The notes beneath the pieces are model-generated. The model was not told where the DNA came from. It saw only the letters and a program-made list of their open reading frames with translations, and did not search any database. Position numbers and translations under genes: made by a program. A DNA stretch of 64,000 nucleotides, from the NCBI GenBank assembly GCA_043228905.1, contig JBHGNT010000011.1:15376001-15440000 (forward strand). Reading direction: 5' to 3'. How positions within the stretch are numbered: the first letter of the stretch is position 1; each line of letters starts with the position of its first letter. This DNA is from Azolla caroliniana (lineage: Eukaryota; Polypodiophyta). This document shows, in pieces, positions 51,770-63,480 of the stretch.

Positions 51770-51926
51770 AAGAGAGAGTTAAGTTGTAAAAAAAAAATTG
51801 GTTACCATTGGTGAGAGCGGAGAGCAGAGCAGATCGACGGCCTTTGAAATCTCTGAAAATCTCTTCGAGGGAACGTGGGTGCTGATGGTGGTGGTGGTGG
51901 TGGTGATGATGAATCTCTGCTTCCAT
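49569..51926 (-). CDS. ALFIN-LIKE PHD-finger protein, five exons (257 aa)
   Basis: Exons on the minus strand: 51926-51806, 51648-51616, 50555-50333, 50141-50021, 49844-49569 (stop TGA). All introns are GT-AG (GTAACC..TCTGCAG; GTGGGTG..TTTGCAG; GTATGTT..AAACAG; GTAATAAG..ATTGCAG). Lengths sum to 774 nt in frame. Residues 15-145 form the Alfin domain ([64 protein letters not shown]). A linker and a run of 12 Glu (185-196) follow. A C4HC3 PHD finger ([19 protein letters not shown]...FHGKC...YKCPSC) is at about 203-250. Family members are nuclear H3K4me2/3 readers acting in chromatin repression, stress and germination responses. Odd: nine consecutive His after MEAEI. Typical length is 230-260 aa. 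The paralogue is not assigned. Confidence 0.92.
50640..50725 (+). mobile_element. SINE-like remnant 1 in ALFIN-like intron 2
   Basis: CCCTAGTGGTAAGCC (A-box-like) is followed about 35 nt later by GGGTTCAAATCTC (B-box-like), the spacing and sequence of a tRNA-derived pol III promoter. No clean 3' tail or target duplication was found. Confidence 0.5.
50925..50995 (-). mobile_element. SINE-like remnant 2 in ALFIN-like intron 2
   Basis: On the minus strand, GGTCATGCATTCAAAGCC (B-box-like) follows a degenerate A-box region. It is related to remnants 3 and 5. Confidence 0.4.
51075..51150 (-). mobile_element. SINE-like remnant 3 in ALFIN-like intron 2
   Basis: On the minus strand TAGCACGGTTGATAAGG (A-box-like) precedes GGTCATGTGTCAAAGCC (B-box-like) by about 35 nt. 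This is a plausible tRNA-derived SINE head. Confidence 0.5.
51245..51330 (+). mobile_element. SINE-like remnant 4 in ALFIN-like intron 2
   Basis: TTGTACCCTAGGGCTAAAG...ACCTGGGGTTCAAAGCTC parallels remnant 1 (ACACCCTAGTGGTAAGCC...ACCTGGGTTCAAATCTC), so the two are diverged copies of one family in the same orientation. Confidence 0.5.
51731..51775. repeat. (ACAG)n microsatellite in intron 1 of the ALFIN-like gene
   Basis: About ten tandem ACAG units lie within the 157-nt first intron, between the donor (51805) and acceptor (51649). The minus strand reads (CTGT)n, extending the pyrimidine-rich stretch upstream of the acceptor. Confidence 0.9.
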
Positions 51927-52046
51927 TGATTCAAAGAGGAAAGAAACAGAGGAAGGAACAGAGGAACAGAGTGTGAAGGAGGGAGGAGGATGGTTTACAA
52001 GAGAAGACAGGAATCCCCTTCTTTCTTTACATTGTTTTTTATCTGA
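51927..52046 (-). promoter_or_regulatory. 5' upstream / 5' UTR region of the ALFIN-like gene
   Basis: It lies directly upstream of the minus-strand ATG. It is rich in GA/TC and TTCC words. No confident TATA box is visible. The upstream side meets a long TG/TA microsatellite at 52047. Confidence 0.35.
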
Positions 52047-52300
<254 letters not shown>

Positions 52301-52506
52301 ACATATAATGAAACAAAATGGAGGAAACTAAAAAACTAATGTGTGTGTGTGTGGTGTATCAGAGCAGATCATGTGAGCTACCAAAGCGCTCTACATAGCA
52401 CAATACCATCGAAGGCCATGGAAAAAAAGGCCCCAAGGGCATTCACACAGAAATAAAGAAACGTTCCAGTGGGCATCTGATCTACTACTCTCGTGCCTTA
52501 TACCTT
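52301..52506. other. spacer with palindromic primer-site-like words
   Basis: It holds a short (TG)n run (52340-52353), GGTGTATCAGAGCAG (52352-52366) and, shortly after, GAGCTACCAAAGCGCTCTA. The latter resembles the minus-strand flank of the CopD primer site (GAGCTACCAAATCGCTCTA). No gene is seen. Confidence 0.35.
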
Positions 52507-52514
52507 GTTTCGTC

Positions 52515-52732
52515 AGGATCACCTGGTATGTTGGTTGAAGAAGAGCTTATACGGACTGAAGGAAGCTCCCCAACAATGGTACCGAAAGGTCGACTCCATC
52601 ATGACAGACCAAGGATACCACAAGACACAGGCCGACCACTGCGTGTTCGTGAAGAAATTTGACGAAGGCAATTTCCTGATACTGTTGTTGTATGTGGATG
52701 ACATGCTAATCGTCGGACCGGACCGGATGCTG
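52515..52732 (+). pseudogene. isolated copia reverse-transcriptase fragment
   Basis: About 72 codons (LVCWLKKSLYGLKEAPQQWYRK ... ADHCVFVKKF ... LLLYVDDMLIVG) match the CopB RT closely, including the catalytic YVDD. Homology begins and ends abruptly (GPDRM at about 52730), with no LTR, gag or integrase nearby. It is a retroelement chip, not a gene, although its frame is open through 52978. Confidence 0.8.
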
Positions 52733-54965
52733 CTTGTTAATGGGTCTACGCAATTATATTTGGGGGTAATGATCTGTGTGCTTTTTGTAACGGTTCCATT
52801 CCATTTGCTCATAGTAAGTGTAGGATGGGTGGTGCAGAAGATTGGGTATACATATATGGCATTGCATGCATGCAAGGGAGCATTCTTTCAGGCCCGTCGC
52901 ATCAACGGGCCGAACATTTCATCTTGCAACTCTTGGACGCTTGCACCCCTGCATGGCCCATGCAAATTGAAGGCATGATAGATGTGTTGGTCTAACAATT
53001 TCAGAATTAGTTGGGCGTGCATCTTGGTGCATGTTCTTGGAATTCAGCCCATGTTTGTGTGTGGCAAACAATGTCCTTGTTGAAAATCTTTTGGATTTAG
53101 TGTAGGATATGGAATAGACTATCCCCATTCCCATTCCTTTCAATAGTTTTTCTTGTAACTCTAGTTTGGTATCTTAGGTTGACCTTTTAAAAGCGTTCGC
53201 ATTTATATTATTTCTCTTTGATTTTTTAACTATTAAATTGGAACAAATGGTTTTACACAAAAAAGGGCTCTAAATAGGCTGCCATTGGGAATAAAGTTAC
53301 AATGCATTTGCTACAACTAGATTGATGTGGTGCTTTTAACAAACACTCCAAAGAGATGCACAAAAGCGTATGGGTGACTTGGAAATCTTGTGCATGCATA
53401 GTTAGTTGACTCTCGATAGATATACAACTAAGGTTATCCTTGTGAAAACAAAAAATAAGGACAAATCATGCATTGATTATGAGGGAGTACTTGAATTATT
53501 AGAATGCTTCAAATACCTTCCATCCAATCATAGATCAAATAAATGTGTTACTCATTGCTTGGAAGCTCAAAGGAGGGTTGGCTAGGTGTGCATTTGAGAA
53601 CATATGCAATGGAAGACAATTGAATGATATGTTCTCCACAAATATCTCTTTGTTATATTGGTGACATCAATGCCTTTTTATGGCGTAAAGTATGGGATGG
53701 TAACATATGTAACACCACTTAGAACAAATTTGAAAATGTCTAAAACTGATTTCTTATGATGTTTCTTCGGGTCAATATATAGATGACATACGTACATTCT
53801 CCTACTTCTCAAGAGTAGATCACTTTACGTTAAGATAATGTACATGCTTAAGATTTTTTAAAAGATAAAACGCATATTCCCTTGCTTAAATTTCATAGGA
53901 AGTAATTAATGTTTGCAACTTTTTACGGCATACAAAAGCAAAATATGAAGTTATGGGCGGATACAATATGCGAGGAAATGGTTTGGAAAATGGGATGTAT
54001 TACAATCATTTCAATATATTTACCGATGAATAAGGTTGTTTTTGTAACACCAATGTGTCACAACTTCAAAGAGATGGGGATGCTCATGCTTAATATAGAT
54101 TATATGCATATTTATTGTACCAACCTATAAAACCATACTCTTTTGTCCACCGTTGCCAACATTTAATACATGTAACTCACACAAGTGAGGAAGTTCGTTG
54201 AATTTGCATAGAGGGTCCTAAACAGGTTTGTAAGTGTGAGCATCACTCTCTACAACAACATTCCACCTTTGATAATATTCGGTATTGCTTCCCAACGTTG
54301 TCAACTCAAACCTATCCCTACACATATCTCTCGATTTGCACTCACGATTTGCCACGTTCATTTATAAAATTGTTGAGCCATGAGAGTCACTAATCAAATC
54401 ATACAACACACCACATGAAATGTTTCCTTTCAGGTCCATAAGTCATATCTGGCCTCCAAGGGTGATAGCCAAATTATCTATGTATATTTGCTATTAAAAA
54501 TAAGTGAAAATTCACTTGGGCCAATTATGCAAACATGATTTGAGAAAATCGAAGAGCCCAGTAGGCATACTCGCATAAGTTGAGAACTTTTGTTTGATTC
54601 ACATGTTTGAGCTGTAACTGATTGATGTAGATCATGACTTGTACGCTTTTCGACATGGACACAATGGTGAAAAAAAAACTTTTTGCCTTGTTCAAAATCA
54701 CATGAATTATACACATAATTATCTGTCGTTGAGGTACACTTATTTATTCATAAATAGAGGCCGCATACCATTATCACATTACATAGGGCTAGGTAGGTAG
54801 AAGAACACCCACAATTAAAAAACCATTCTCCTATAAGTTTGGCTAATTACAAATGGAAATGTATATTAGAGTTGGAATTAGAAGACGAATGAAGTTTTAT
54901 TGGAAATACACAAATATATCGATATTTTATATACTATTATACACTCATATGTACATATGGACATT
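52733..54965. other. AT-rich intergenic region
   Basis: No gene is supported. The small frames (for example 53909-54130 plus and 54478-54716 minus) have no recognisable motif. Confidence 0.5.
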
Positions 54966-55960
54966 CCTTTTCTTTTCTTTTCTTTTTCCAAAAAAACCTT
55001 CTTCCATTATTTTATAAAATATTACAGATGAGAGTATTATATACAAATCCCTGTAGGGACACGATAGTTCCATCTTATGTGGATACCCACAGACTCAAGA
55101 AAGGGAGAGGATGACCGTTGTTGGATAAAGGCTAGTCGTTGTCTTTTAACTCCATTGGAGCCACCTTTAAGGCTATCATATTGGCTCTTTAGAGTGGTTA
55201 CAACTTCACTCCATATCTCTTGCATTAACATTATTGGATGCATGGTTTGGTTGGAGAAGAACTGTCTACACTATTGTTTCCATAGAATCTAGAGAGTTAT
55301 TGGGTTGACCAATTCCAACACAACTTGAGATTCGGCATTAATAAGAGCTGAGTGGATAGTGCCGATGGTGGAAAAAAGAACCTCTTGTTCTTATCACCAA
55401 AGTCATCTCCTCCTCCTGATGTTCGTACCTATCAATTGGGGCTTGCCATGATAACCAACATACATTTTCCCACTTGATTGCGCTTTGCACCTAGCATAAT
55501 TGCAATAGGCGGCCAACCCCCCGCTATATTCGATTGGTCTCTGGGCAATCCCAAAGAGCGTGTCGGATTGATTTTGTTGCATTTGGGTACGCTACACAAT
55601 TAGGAGAGCTAAGGTTGCCACACTCCAACCGGTAGTGGCTTATGTATTAATAGCCATTGGAATGTAGTAATTCACCTTGTGTGTTCTTGTTTCCAGATTT
55701 TCTGCCAAAACATGGTGATAATTGTGTGAGGAACATGATATGTGTGCCAGACCTTTGCAGCAGCCGACTCTCGAGCGGTTTGAGCGGCTAGAATGTGGCG
55801 ACCCAATCTAGTCGTGAATTGGAAGAAAGGGATGACTTTGCTTCCTTGACCCGCATAAGGATCACGCCATGTCCATTACAAAGGGTCCCAAATTACTAGT
55901 ATTTCAGAATAGCCCTTGGTTGAACATCCCAACCTTAGTCCCAACATGAGTTAGAATCAA
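54966..55960 (-). pseudogene. LINE (L1-type) 3' remnant with zf-RVT domain
   Basis: On the minus strand, conceptual translation with several stops gives FWQKIWKQEHTR..FQWLLIHKPLPVG (55715-55630 region), then SPNCVAYPNATKSIRHALWDCPETNR (about 55610-55530). These are the W..IW / F.WL..H..LPVG and C-x2-C-like / H.LWDC signatures of the reverse-transcriptase zinc-binding domain of plant LINEs. An open tail (MHPIMLMQEIWSEVVTTLK) runs to 55037. An A-rich tail on the minus strand (GGAAAAAGAAAAGAAAAG) ends it near 54966. RT and endonuclease are absent. Confidence 0.65.
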
Positions 55961-58930
55961 CCCCCTCTGACTGTTTATCGAATTATTACACAAACATCTT
56001 CTTGCCAGTGATTCATCAAGATTGCCCTCCTGAATGGCATGTTCCCCTCGATCTGGATGGATGGATCTTTTTGTAGACCTCCTCCCTCAGAATCGAACTT
56101 GAGAGTTCTTACATAGCCATGTGTACATTCCTTTACTTTCATGATTATCGATTTAGAATGATGTTCATTGTTGAGTTCAAGCTCTTGTAGTTGTTCATAT
56201 ACATAAATACATATACAAAAAACAAAGCATGCATACATGTAAATATTCATGAACACATAACGTGTATTTGTGTATGTGTGTATGGATGGATGAATGTTTT
56301 GAGGTATGTGTAAGCGTGCATTTATATGTATGTATTATGTACACATATATGTATTTGAACTTGATTGCACGTAAAATTTGAACAAAGATATATGATATGA
56401 TTTATGTTTAAATGATACACATGCATAATGTTGAGAAGGTATATTTCAAGACACATTGCACTAATTTGTTTAAGTCGGTTTTGGAAGTTGCAAGAAGTTG
56501 TGGGAATATTGTATTGATGTGGGATATATTCAAGTTTGTGTATACCATTGTCAATCACACTATGATTATAGCATTGTTGGGATGGTCGTATTTGAACTTC
56601 ATATCAAATAGGGAGAGAAATTAAAATGTCATCATATGTTCAATTATCTTGTTGAATCAATTTGTATTACTTTTTGCTAATTTGTTAAGGAATAATATAA
56701 AGTGGGTTACAAACTTGAGATTAGGCCATAATGACAAAGAACTTAAAGAACATTTCTCTTTGATGGAAGATTTCTTAGCTAATCACATTATATATTGTTA
56801 ATTTTCTTCATTAAGAATATGAAACATGTCACAACTTGCCTTTCTAAACATAGTCATAATGCCCAAGAAGACCAATATTTTCTACAGAATGTTGAGGATG
56901 TATAGTTAAATCACATTGTAAGGATATATAGTTAAATAACATTGTAGCAACTTGTTTCCCTAGTTGATCACGACAAAGAATATCAACGTCTCCTAGGATG
57001 TTGAAGTTTTTCAAATAAATAATCTTGTGTATGTTGGAAACATGGAAAAACTTGCCAATATATTATATACTCTCACATATTCAAAGGTATTTGGGTGATT
57101 TATACATCAACATTAACAAATCTCACAATGGTTGTGACAAATGGGATTGTCTACAAAAGAAGCACATCAGATTAACTTATAGAACCAACCAATGATATGT
57201 TCATTGTGCAAAACCCACAAGAAGGTAGTAAATTTCTACAATTATATAAAGACAGGTTATTATCAAAATTTGGCAAGCTGTCGGATTTGAACCTGCATTT
57301 GTAGATCTACGAATCCAATCCCCTTTTGTTGGGTGATGCTTGCTTCATGTAAACCTTATGTTGAGCTCTTGTGATGAGTACGTGTTGAGCTCCGCACGAG
57401 AGAGGTTAAAGAATTCTCTCATGGTGAGCTCGTCATTGTGTGAACACACACCCATCTCATCATGGCTAGTCATCCGTGATAGAATTAGAGGGTTCTGCCA
57501 TACTTTTGCATAATAGTTGAGGGGAAAGGGGTCACAACAAATAGTGCTTGCGATAGAGCATTATTGCATGGGGACAATAGTGCTCATTGTTGTAGAAGAA
57601 TACAATGCTTGAGTGCTTGAATACAAAATAACTCAAAGTCGACTTCGGTGGCATTGTTAAATTCAACTTCAATTTCAACTTTAACAAACTCTAAAGATGT
57701 AATCTTCAACCCCATCTTTCTTGGTTCAAGCAGCTACTAGTGGCCCGGTTCATGTTTCAATGATTACAATAGTGGGAGTGGGAGTGAAGGTTGTACATGT
57801 TATTGTTGGATTTTCTTCACTTCCATTGTCACTAACAATGGAGATGTTTATGCTGTTGGATTAAAACAAGAAAACCAAGGGTATGGAAAGGCTCATGTCT
57901 CTCTTTCCAACACTAACTTCCTTCCCTTTGGTATGTTATCATTTGCTTAGTGGTGGGTACCCAAGGAACTCCTCAAACATGTGCATATTTTACAAAAGAA
58001 CTTTCTTTATTCATTTTTTATGCATTCAAGTGATAAATCCTAAGGTTTAGTTTGATTCATTTATAGATTCCACGTTCAAATCTTATCAATTTTCTCACTA
58101 ATACCATGGCCTACTACATTGTATTGCAATGAACTTGAAACGTGAGATCAAATCCCAATAATATAACTATGTGAACATGCTGAATGTAGAGGAAGATTGC
58201 ATATTATCTTCATTGTCTACCAAGCAACCACAGGAACTAATTAAGACCTCTTTGGTCTCTCCCTCTCTCTTTTTCTCTAATTCACTCACTCTCTAGTTGT
58301 GGTATTAAGGGATGGAAATATTAGGTCTTACATATTGAAAATTCTCGTATATATGACTAATACTAAGTAAAACTCATCAGTGATTATAAAATGCCATGAA
58401 AAACTAATCAACAAGCAGATTTCTGACATAAAACCTGTATGGAATTCCCACCATAGTCCTATCATGAGAATAGAATCACCAAGTCACTTGAATTTCAATA
58501 AATCCACAACGGTTTCAATCATTTAGTTGAATGCTTGGTTTGTTTAACCCCAATTCTTTTAGATCCATTCCCACAATGAAAGCAAAATTCACTCTCCAGT
58601 TTTGCATAGCTTCTGTTCCTAACAAAATATTTCTAACTTGATCCAGACTAAACCAGATTTGAGCACAAAAGCCTTCTCTTCAAACCTTGATAACACTGTC
58701 GTGTAGCAATGAATCTAACAAATTTGAAGTGAGCTGAAGCCCATCCTATCTCAGGAGAGGGCAAGATACCAGAATAAAGATATGTTTTTGTCAGCATTTT
58801 ATTCAAAAAATTATTATCATTACAATAATAATAACAATACTCAAAAGAGGCTCTAACCAGCTAATCCTGATATACCTTTCTTTTTTGAGTCTATATATTT
58901 GGAAGCCCAAGTAACAAATTTTGCTTTTAT
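55961..58930. other. AT-rich intergenic region downstream of the LUX-like gene
   Basis: No gene is supported. A short direct duplication (CACATTGTAAGGATATATAGTTAAAT-type, 56915-56945) and a stretch resembling part of a tRNA (57283-57330, rejected) are the only patterns noticed. The 3' UTR of the LUX-like gene should lie just below 59017. Confidence 0.5.
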
Positions 58931-59016
58931 TTAGTTATCCATTCCATTGATACCTCGGAATGTATGCATCGATACGATGAATACGCGATAAAGAAAGAAA
59001 AAAAAAGGGAAATTTT

Positions 59017-60090
59017 TCACTTTCCTGTTGGGAATGAGCGAAGAACTTGATGAGGATTCGGGTGGTTCTGAAGTTGTTGTCTGGTGGCACCGTGCATATG
59101 ATGAGGGTCGGGGTGAATGAATCTTTGTGGTGGAGGGGCAAATACATTGTAAGGGTAAGGCTCAATGGCGGGTGTGGTAGGGTTCGAACCCCGAACCATA
59201 GGAAGAGGCCCTTGTGGTGGTGCTAATGTCTTAATTGAAGCTTTCACAACATCTTCCATACCAGCATAGTACCCGGGGGGCATTGGTGCCGATGCAAAGA
59301 TGTAATCCGAAGATGAAGGGCCTTCACTAGAGAGGCCTTGCATCCTTTTGAGATATAACCTATACTTTTGAAGATGACTCGCGACATTCTCTCGGGTTAA
59401 CCCTTCCACATTCATGAGCTGCATGATGGTCTTCGGGACGGCGTTGTGGATGCCGAGATGGCCGACCGCCTCTATGAACCGTTTGTGAAGCTCGGGTGTC
59501 CACACTAGACGAGGCCGCTTGAGTGTCCGGGCCGACGAGTCATCATTTGGATTTGCTTCCTCGGGCACTGAAGAATCCACCTCCTCCGGTTGGGGATCGT
59601 GGTCTCGGTCTCGGTCTCTATCTTGGTCTCGGTCTCGGTCTTGGTCATGTCCGGGGTTGATGCCCATCTGAACACCCCTATCGAAGGGGTATCGGGACTC
59701 ACCATCATTGACATCACCAGACGTTATTACAGGATGGTTGGGATTAGGGTTTCTAGATTTTGGGAAATTGGGGTTAACAGGGTAATTAGGGCCAAGGCTA
59801 TTCGGGTTAGAGTTAGAAGGGTTTCTAGGGTTGAGGTTAAAAGGATGGTTATTTGGATTGTTAGGGTTAGGGCTTTCTGAGGTGTGGGTGCCTCTGAGGA
59901 TGGCAACAATGGACTGGGAAGCTTTGTTTACATCTGCAAGGATATGGTAAGGAGGTATGTCTGAGGTTATACTAAAAGCTGAGGCAAGCTGTGGGGATAT
60001 GAGGCACTGTGATAGAGGGGTTAGCTCTGCTACACTAGGTAAACCATCTTCCCATTCCTTCACTCTATCACTTCTATTATCTCCATCCAT
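59017..60090 (-). CDS. LUX: LUX ARRHYTHMO / PHYTOCLOCK1-type GARP transcription factor (357 aa, intronless)
   Basis: I choose ATG 60090-60088 ([19 protein letters not shown]). An earlier in-frame ATG (60204) adds only a basic Arg/Glu/Asp low-complexity tract absent from the family. The N-terminal block [30 protein letters not shown] matches LUX. The GARP DNA-binding domain is at residues 191-252 ([48 protein letters not shown]) with SHLQKY at 238-243. Then come [10 protein letters not shown] and a proline-rich tail. Between them are Asn/Pro-rich (74-122) and Arg/Asp-repeat (150-164) linkers. In Arabidopsis LUX is the DNA-binding part of the evening complex with ELF3 and ELF4. It binds GATWCG-type sites and represses PRR9 and PIF4/5 at night, acting in the nucleus. 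BOA/NOX is a paralogue in Arabidopsis, so LUX versus BOA is not resolved here. Confidence 0.93.
   Translation of the reverse strand: MDGDNRSDRVKEWEDGLPSVAELTPLSQCLISPQLASAFSITSDIPPYHILADVNKASQSIVAILRGTHTSESPNPNNPNNHPFNLNPRNPSNSNPNSLGPNYPVNPNFPKSRNPNPNHPVITSGDVNDGESRYPFDRGVQMGINPGHDQDRDRDQDRDRDRDHDPQPEEVDSSVPEEANPNDDSSARTLKRPRLVWTPELHKRFIEAVGHLGIHNAVPKTIMQLMNVEGLTRENVASHLQKYRLYLKRMQGLSSEGPSSSDYIFASAPMPPGYYAGMEDVVKASIKTLAPPQGPLPMVRGSNPTTPAIEPYPYNVFAPPPQRFIHPDPHHMHGATRQQLQNHPNPHQVLRSFPTGK
59600..59645. repeat. in-frame hexanucleotide repeat encoding (Arg-Asp)n in the LUX-like gene
   Basis: GGTCTC units on the plus strand (GAGACC on the coding strand) encode the alternating Asp/Arg linker at residues 150-164. 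Its length could vary by replication slippage without frameshift only in whole codons. Confidence 0.8.
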
Positions 60091-60537
60091 CCTCTCTCGA
60101 TCTCTCTTTTTTCCTCTGTCTCCTCTCCCCTCCCTCTTTCTGTCTCTTTCTCTCTCCTGTTTTGTATTGAAATGAAAACAAATATATGTCTTCGATCTGT
60201 TCACTTACCTCTTCTTCTTCTTCTTCTTCTTCTTCTTCTTCTTCTTCATTTCCACTGTAAGCCCACCATTGCTTGATTCGATGCTTTCCTTCCTCCGCCC
60301 TGATCTCTTACAATACCAGCAAATGGGTGCGAAAGAAAAAACCCTAATTTCTGAAAGAAAGAAAACAAGAGATTATTCAGGGATGGGGAGGGTTTGATCC
60401 CATTGTTGTTGGCCTGCAACGATCTTCCATAGCTTGAAAAGCTCCAAAAGAAAAAAGAAATGTGCGTGTGTGAGTGTGTGTGGTTTCAGAGAGGGTTCCT
60501 TTTTTCCTTATTTTTCTTCCTTTAGTAAGAGAAGGAA
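60091..60537 (-). promoter_or_regulatory. 5' UTR and proximal promoter of the LUX-like gene
   Basis: It contains a pure (CTT)n run on the plus strand (about 60211-60247; GAA repeats on the coding strand), a GATTCG word at 60275-60280 that fits the LUX binding site GATWCG, and a telo-box AAACCCTAA at about 60338-60347. No perfect evening element was seen. The transcription start is unknown. Confidence 0.45.
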
Positions 60538-60626
60538 GATATATGTATGTATGTGAGCATGTATGTATGTATGTATGTATGTATCATGTATGTATCATGT
60601 ATGTATGTATGTACATATATATCATA
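60538..60626. repeat. (ATGT)n microsatellite upstream of the LUX-like gene
   Basis: ATGT units with interruptions (GAGC, ATC). The Met-Tyr-Val-Ser-Cys open frame across it is an artefact. Confidence 0.9.
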
Positions 60627-63396
60627 TCTCTATCTCACCTTATTCACTAAGGTTTTGGAGCATCTCTGTATCTCTACCTCGAAAGATTGGTTGAGTGCCA
60701 TGGGGTCCATTATTCCACATGCTACTCGTCAAGCTCCAGGACGCCCTCTTAGTTCATTTTGTCCCAGCTTGCTTGTCCATATGTCCACACCTATCAGTAC
60801 CTCCTCTAAACCAAGCTCATGCCCTCTTCTCACTTTTTTCATTTGCACTATGCTCGACAGCCTCGTGCTTTGTTTTCCCTCTCTCGCTCGTATCTCTTGC
60901 CCATGAAGCTCGACCGAAGCTCAATTGAACGAAACCATGTGTCTTGTTTTCACGCTTCACTGGAAAGCTCACTCACACATGCCTAGGAGGGAGGGCGGAG
61001 GGGTCCTTATTTCACACCTGAACGGAGCTCGTACGGAAAAGCAACCAACCAAGTTGTATGTCACACCACTCAACGTAAGTTCATTTTAAAAGGATTTCTT
61101 TATTCGAAAGCTTAGTCAATTCAAATAGAATCTCTCGTATGAAAAGCATGGATGTCCAATCAGTTGTTGATGGGGCCCTCTCAATTAAGGAGGACCAAGG
61201 TGTGAACCATTCATAGTTAATACATTAACGATGCCATGAGTTATTAAAGGAAGAAGAAACGCATTGTAGATAATATCTAGAGTGATTCATTTGAACAAAG
61301 AGGTATACACAAACTAGAGAAGCTAGCATTTCATAGTTCAAAATCTATCTTACGTATATGCAACAAGAAGGCTCTCAACATTAGTATGTTGAACAATGTC
61401 GAGCTTGAAAGGGTAGTTTTCCCAACATTTGCTTTTGCGGGTACATAGATGCATGTCTCTAGCGCCGCACGTGATGGTATCTCGTTTTGTGTTTCTATTA
61501 CATGTTCTTTTGAAAGGATCCAATGCAATGTAACATTTATGCATGGTGAGACTAAGCAAGGATGTAAATTTGAAGTTCCCTTGCCTTTTCCACTACAGCT
61601 GGTAGGATGAGTAAAGTTTGAAAATTGAATGGTTGTACCAATATTGAACGTGAAAGCTACAACACGTGAAAGATACATTCTCTCTCTAGCACCATCGGGA
61701 ATCAGATGACATAGTTGTGTACATTAGATTCAAAGGTCCATGCCACTACCTCATGAATTGTGGTGGACTTATTTTAGACCTTATTGAGAGTGATTTTCTA
61801 TTTGAAGCAGGAAACTGACATAATTTGGCTACACAAAAACACTCAAATATAATGAAAGTTTGACACGCAAAATGTGAAGTCTAACAATACTCATGAAAGC
61901 ATTGAGTACGAAATGTATGATGCCCAAATTGTGAAGAGATATGTACTATGAAGGACTTGGCAAGTTTAAATGATTGAGTGAACTATATATATCCATATGA
62001 TGTATGTACATATGTGTGTGCATGTATATTAATATACACGAAACCTTATAAATATCATGGTAATCTTTCAACTTTCATACAATTTAGTTTGTCAAAAGCT
62101 TAGAATAATGCACAGGATTATATTGCCCCAATTGGTTGGTCGCACGAGCACCAAGGGGGAATAGTTGTTACACATAAGTGTGAAGATCGAATGTGGCAAC
62201 AATTGGCCAAGAAACACTAAACAAACAATTAAGATACTTCGGTCTATAGTATATACTCATATGTCATAGCAAAGTCTAGTTCACAAGAGTAAACATTGAC
62301 AACAACATTTCACATTGAGTTTGTCTTTTATCACCATGGCATTTCACAAATATGGGTGCGAATGTCGTTGTTTCTTATCTTTCTTTCTATTCAAACATTT
62401 CCTCTCAACTCTCTTTACATATATGAATAGCCGATTGAAATAAGAGTTATGCCTTCCATCATACGGTTTTGTTTTCGAGGGTATCATCCTCGACATTCAG
62501 TCAAACACTTATTTTGATGCAATTCCACCAATATGTGTACATACATTGAGAGAGAGACAGAGACGGAGATGGAGATTGAGAAATTTGATCCATCAATGTG
62601 AGATTATTTCTAATTACTTTAGCTTTTTACCAAGGTGGTAAGGATAAATTCGATATTTTCAAAGTTAATTGGGTATTTCTCATATTACTCTTAAAATGGG
62701 GCAATTTTTCTTTTGCTTCCTTTCTTTAAGCAATACATCATGTTGTTATCCGCTTTTGTAGGTTGGTTTATACCACTAGAATCAAGACTTCTTTGTATTG
62801 CTTTGATAGTGTTTTCTTTTCACTTTAAGTAATTGTTTGATTGGTTCCGCATCAAATCAGTTGCTCTAGAGATTTATTTAATATGCAACTTGATAGCACA
62901 CAATTCACATTGGGTTTGCTCAAAAGCATAATATAGTTAGCAAGGAAAGAGATGGGAGGGAAATCTAATAAATAGGCAAGAAAGGTAAATAAAAACTAAC
63001 AAGGAGTTTTGAAGATGGATAGACTCACCAAACATTTACACGCGCCCTTCATGAGAAGGAATCAAACCTATTTGAGGGTGGATATTTTGAGGGGTACAAT
63101 ACCCCTTTTAGAACTGGCAAGGGAGTTGAGGATAGGAAAACCACATATGATTAGTGATAAACACATGAGAATATGCATGTGTTTTTGTGCACTCATACAT
63201 TGTTAATGCCATTTTGTAGTTAAATCTAGTGTAAGTTAATCCTACCCCTACCACTTGATCCTACATGTTTAGGCATTCAATATATTCCATGCAAGCTCGC
63301 ATACTTGATACACGACAACACACACCACATTCAATGTAGTCTTGCTTGGGGTTAGGTTTGTAAACACGTAAAGAGGGGAGGGAAAGAGCCCAATGA
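60627..63396. other. intergenic region
   Basis: AT-rich, with CT-rich patches and (GA)n at 62549-62580. The short frames here, including 61331-61678 minus, have no recognisable motif and no support as genes. Confidence 0.5.
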
Positions 63397-63480
63397 ATGT
63401 AGCTCAATTGGTAAGGTTATCCAATGAACACCAAAAGGTCATGCATTTAACCCCTACTTTAAGTTGTGATATTTAAATTT
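63385..63480 (+). mobile_element. SINE-like remnant 5
   Basis: TGTAGCTCAATTGGTAAGG (A-box-like) is followed about 33 nt later by GGTCATGCATTTAACCCC (degenerate B box). It is the same style as the intronic remnants 2 and 3. The 3' end is not defined. Confidence 0.5.

Noticed and set aside
57283-57330. tRNA-like stretch, minus strand (GGTTCAAATCC with a preceding GTAGATC)
   Set aside because: The T arm does not pair, the anticodon loop would be 6 nt and there is no acceptor stem. At most a fragment of an organellar-type tRNA, not a gene.
59750-59880. Telomere-like TTAGGGTTAGGG words
   Set aside because: Only two adjacent units within coding DNA for Asn/Pro repeats; not an interstitial telomere array.
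60091-60204. N-terminal 38-residue extension of the LUX-like protein
   Set aside because: It is in frame but is a basic low-complexity tract from GAGA-rich leader. Family homology starts at the second Met (60090).
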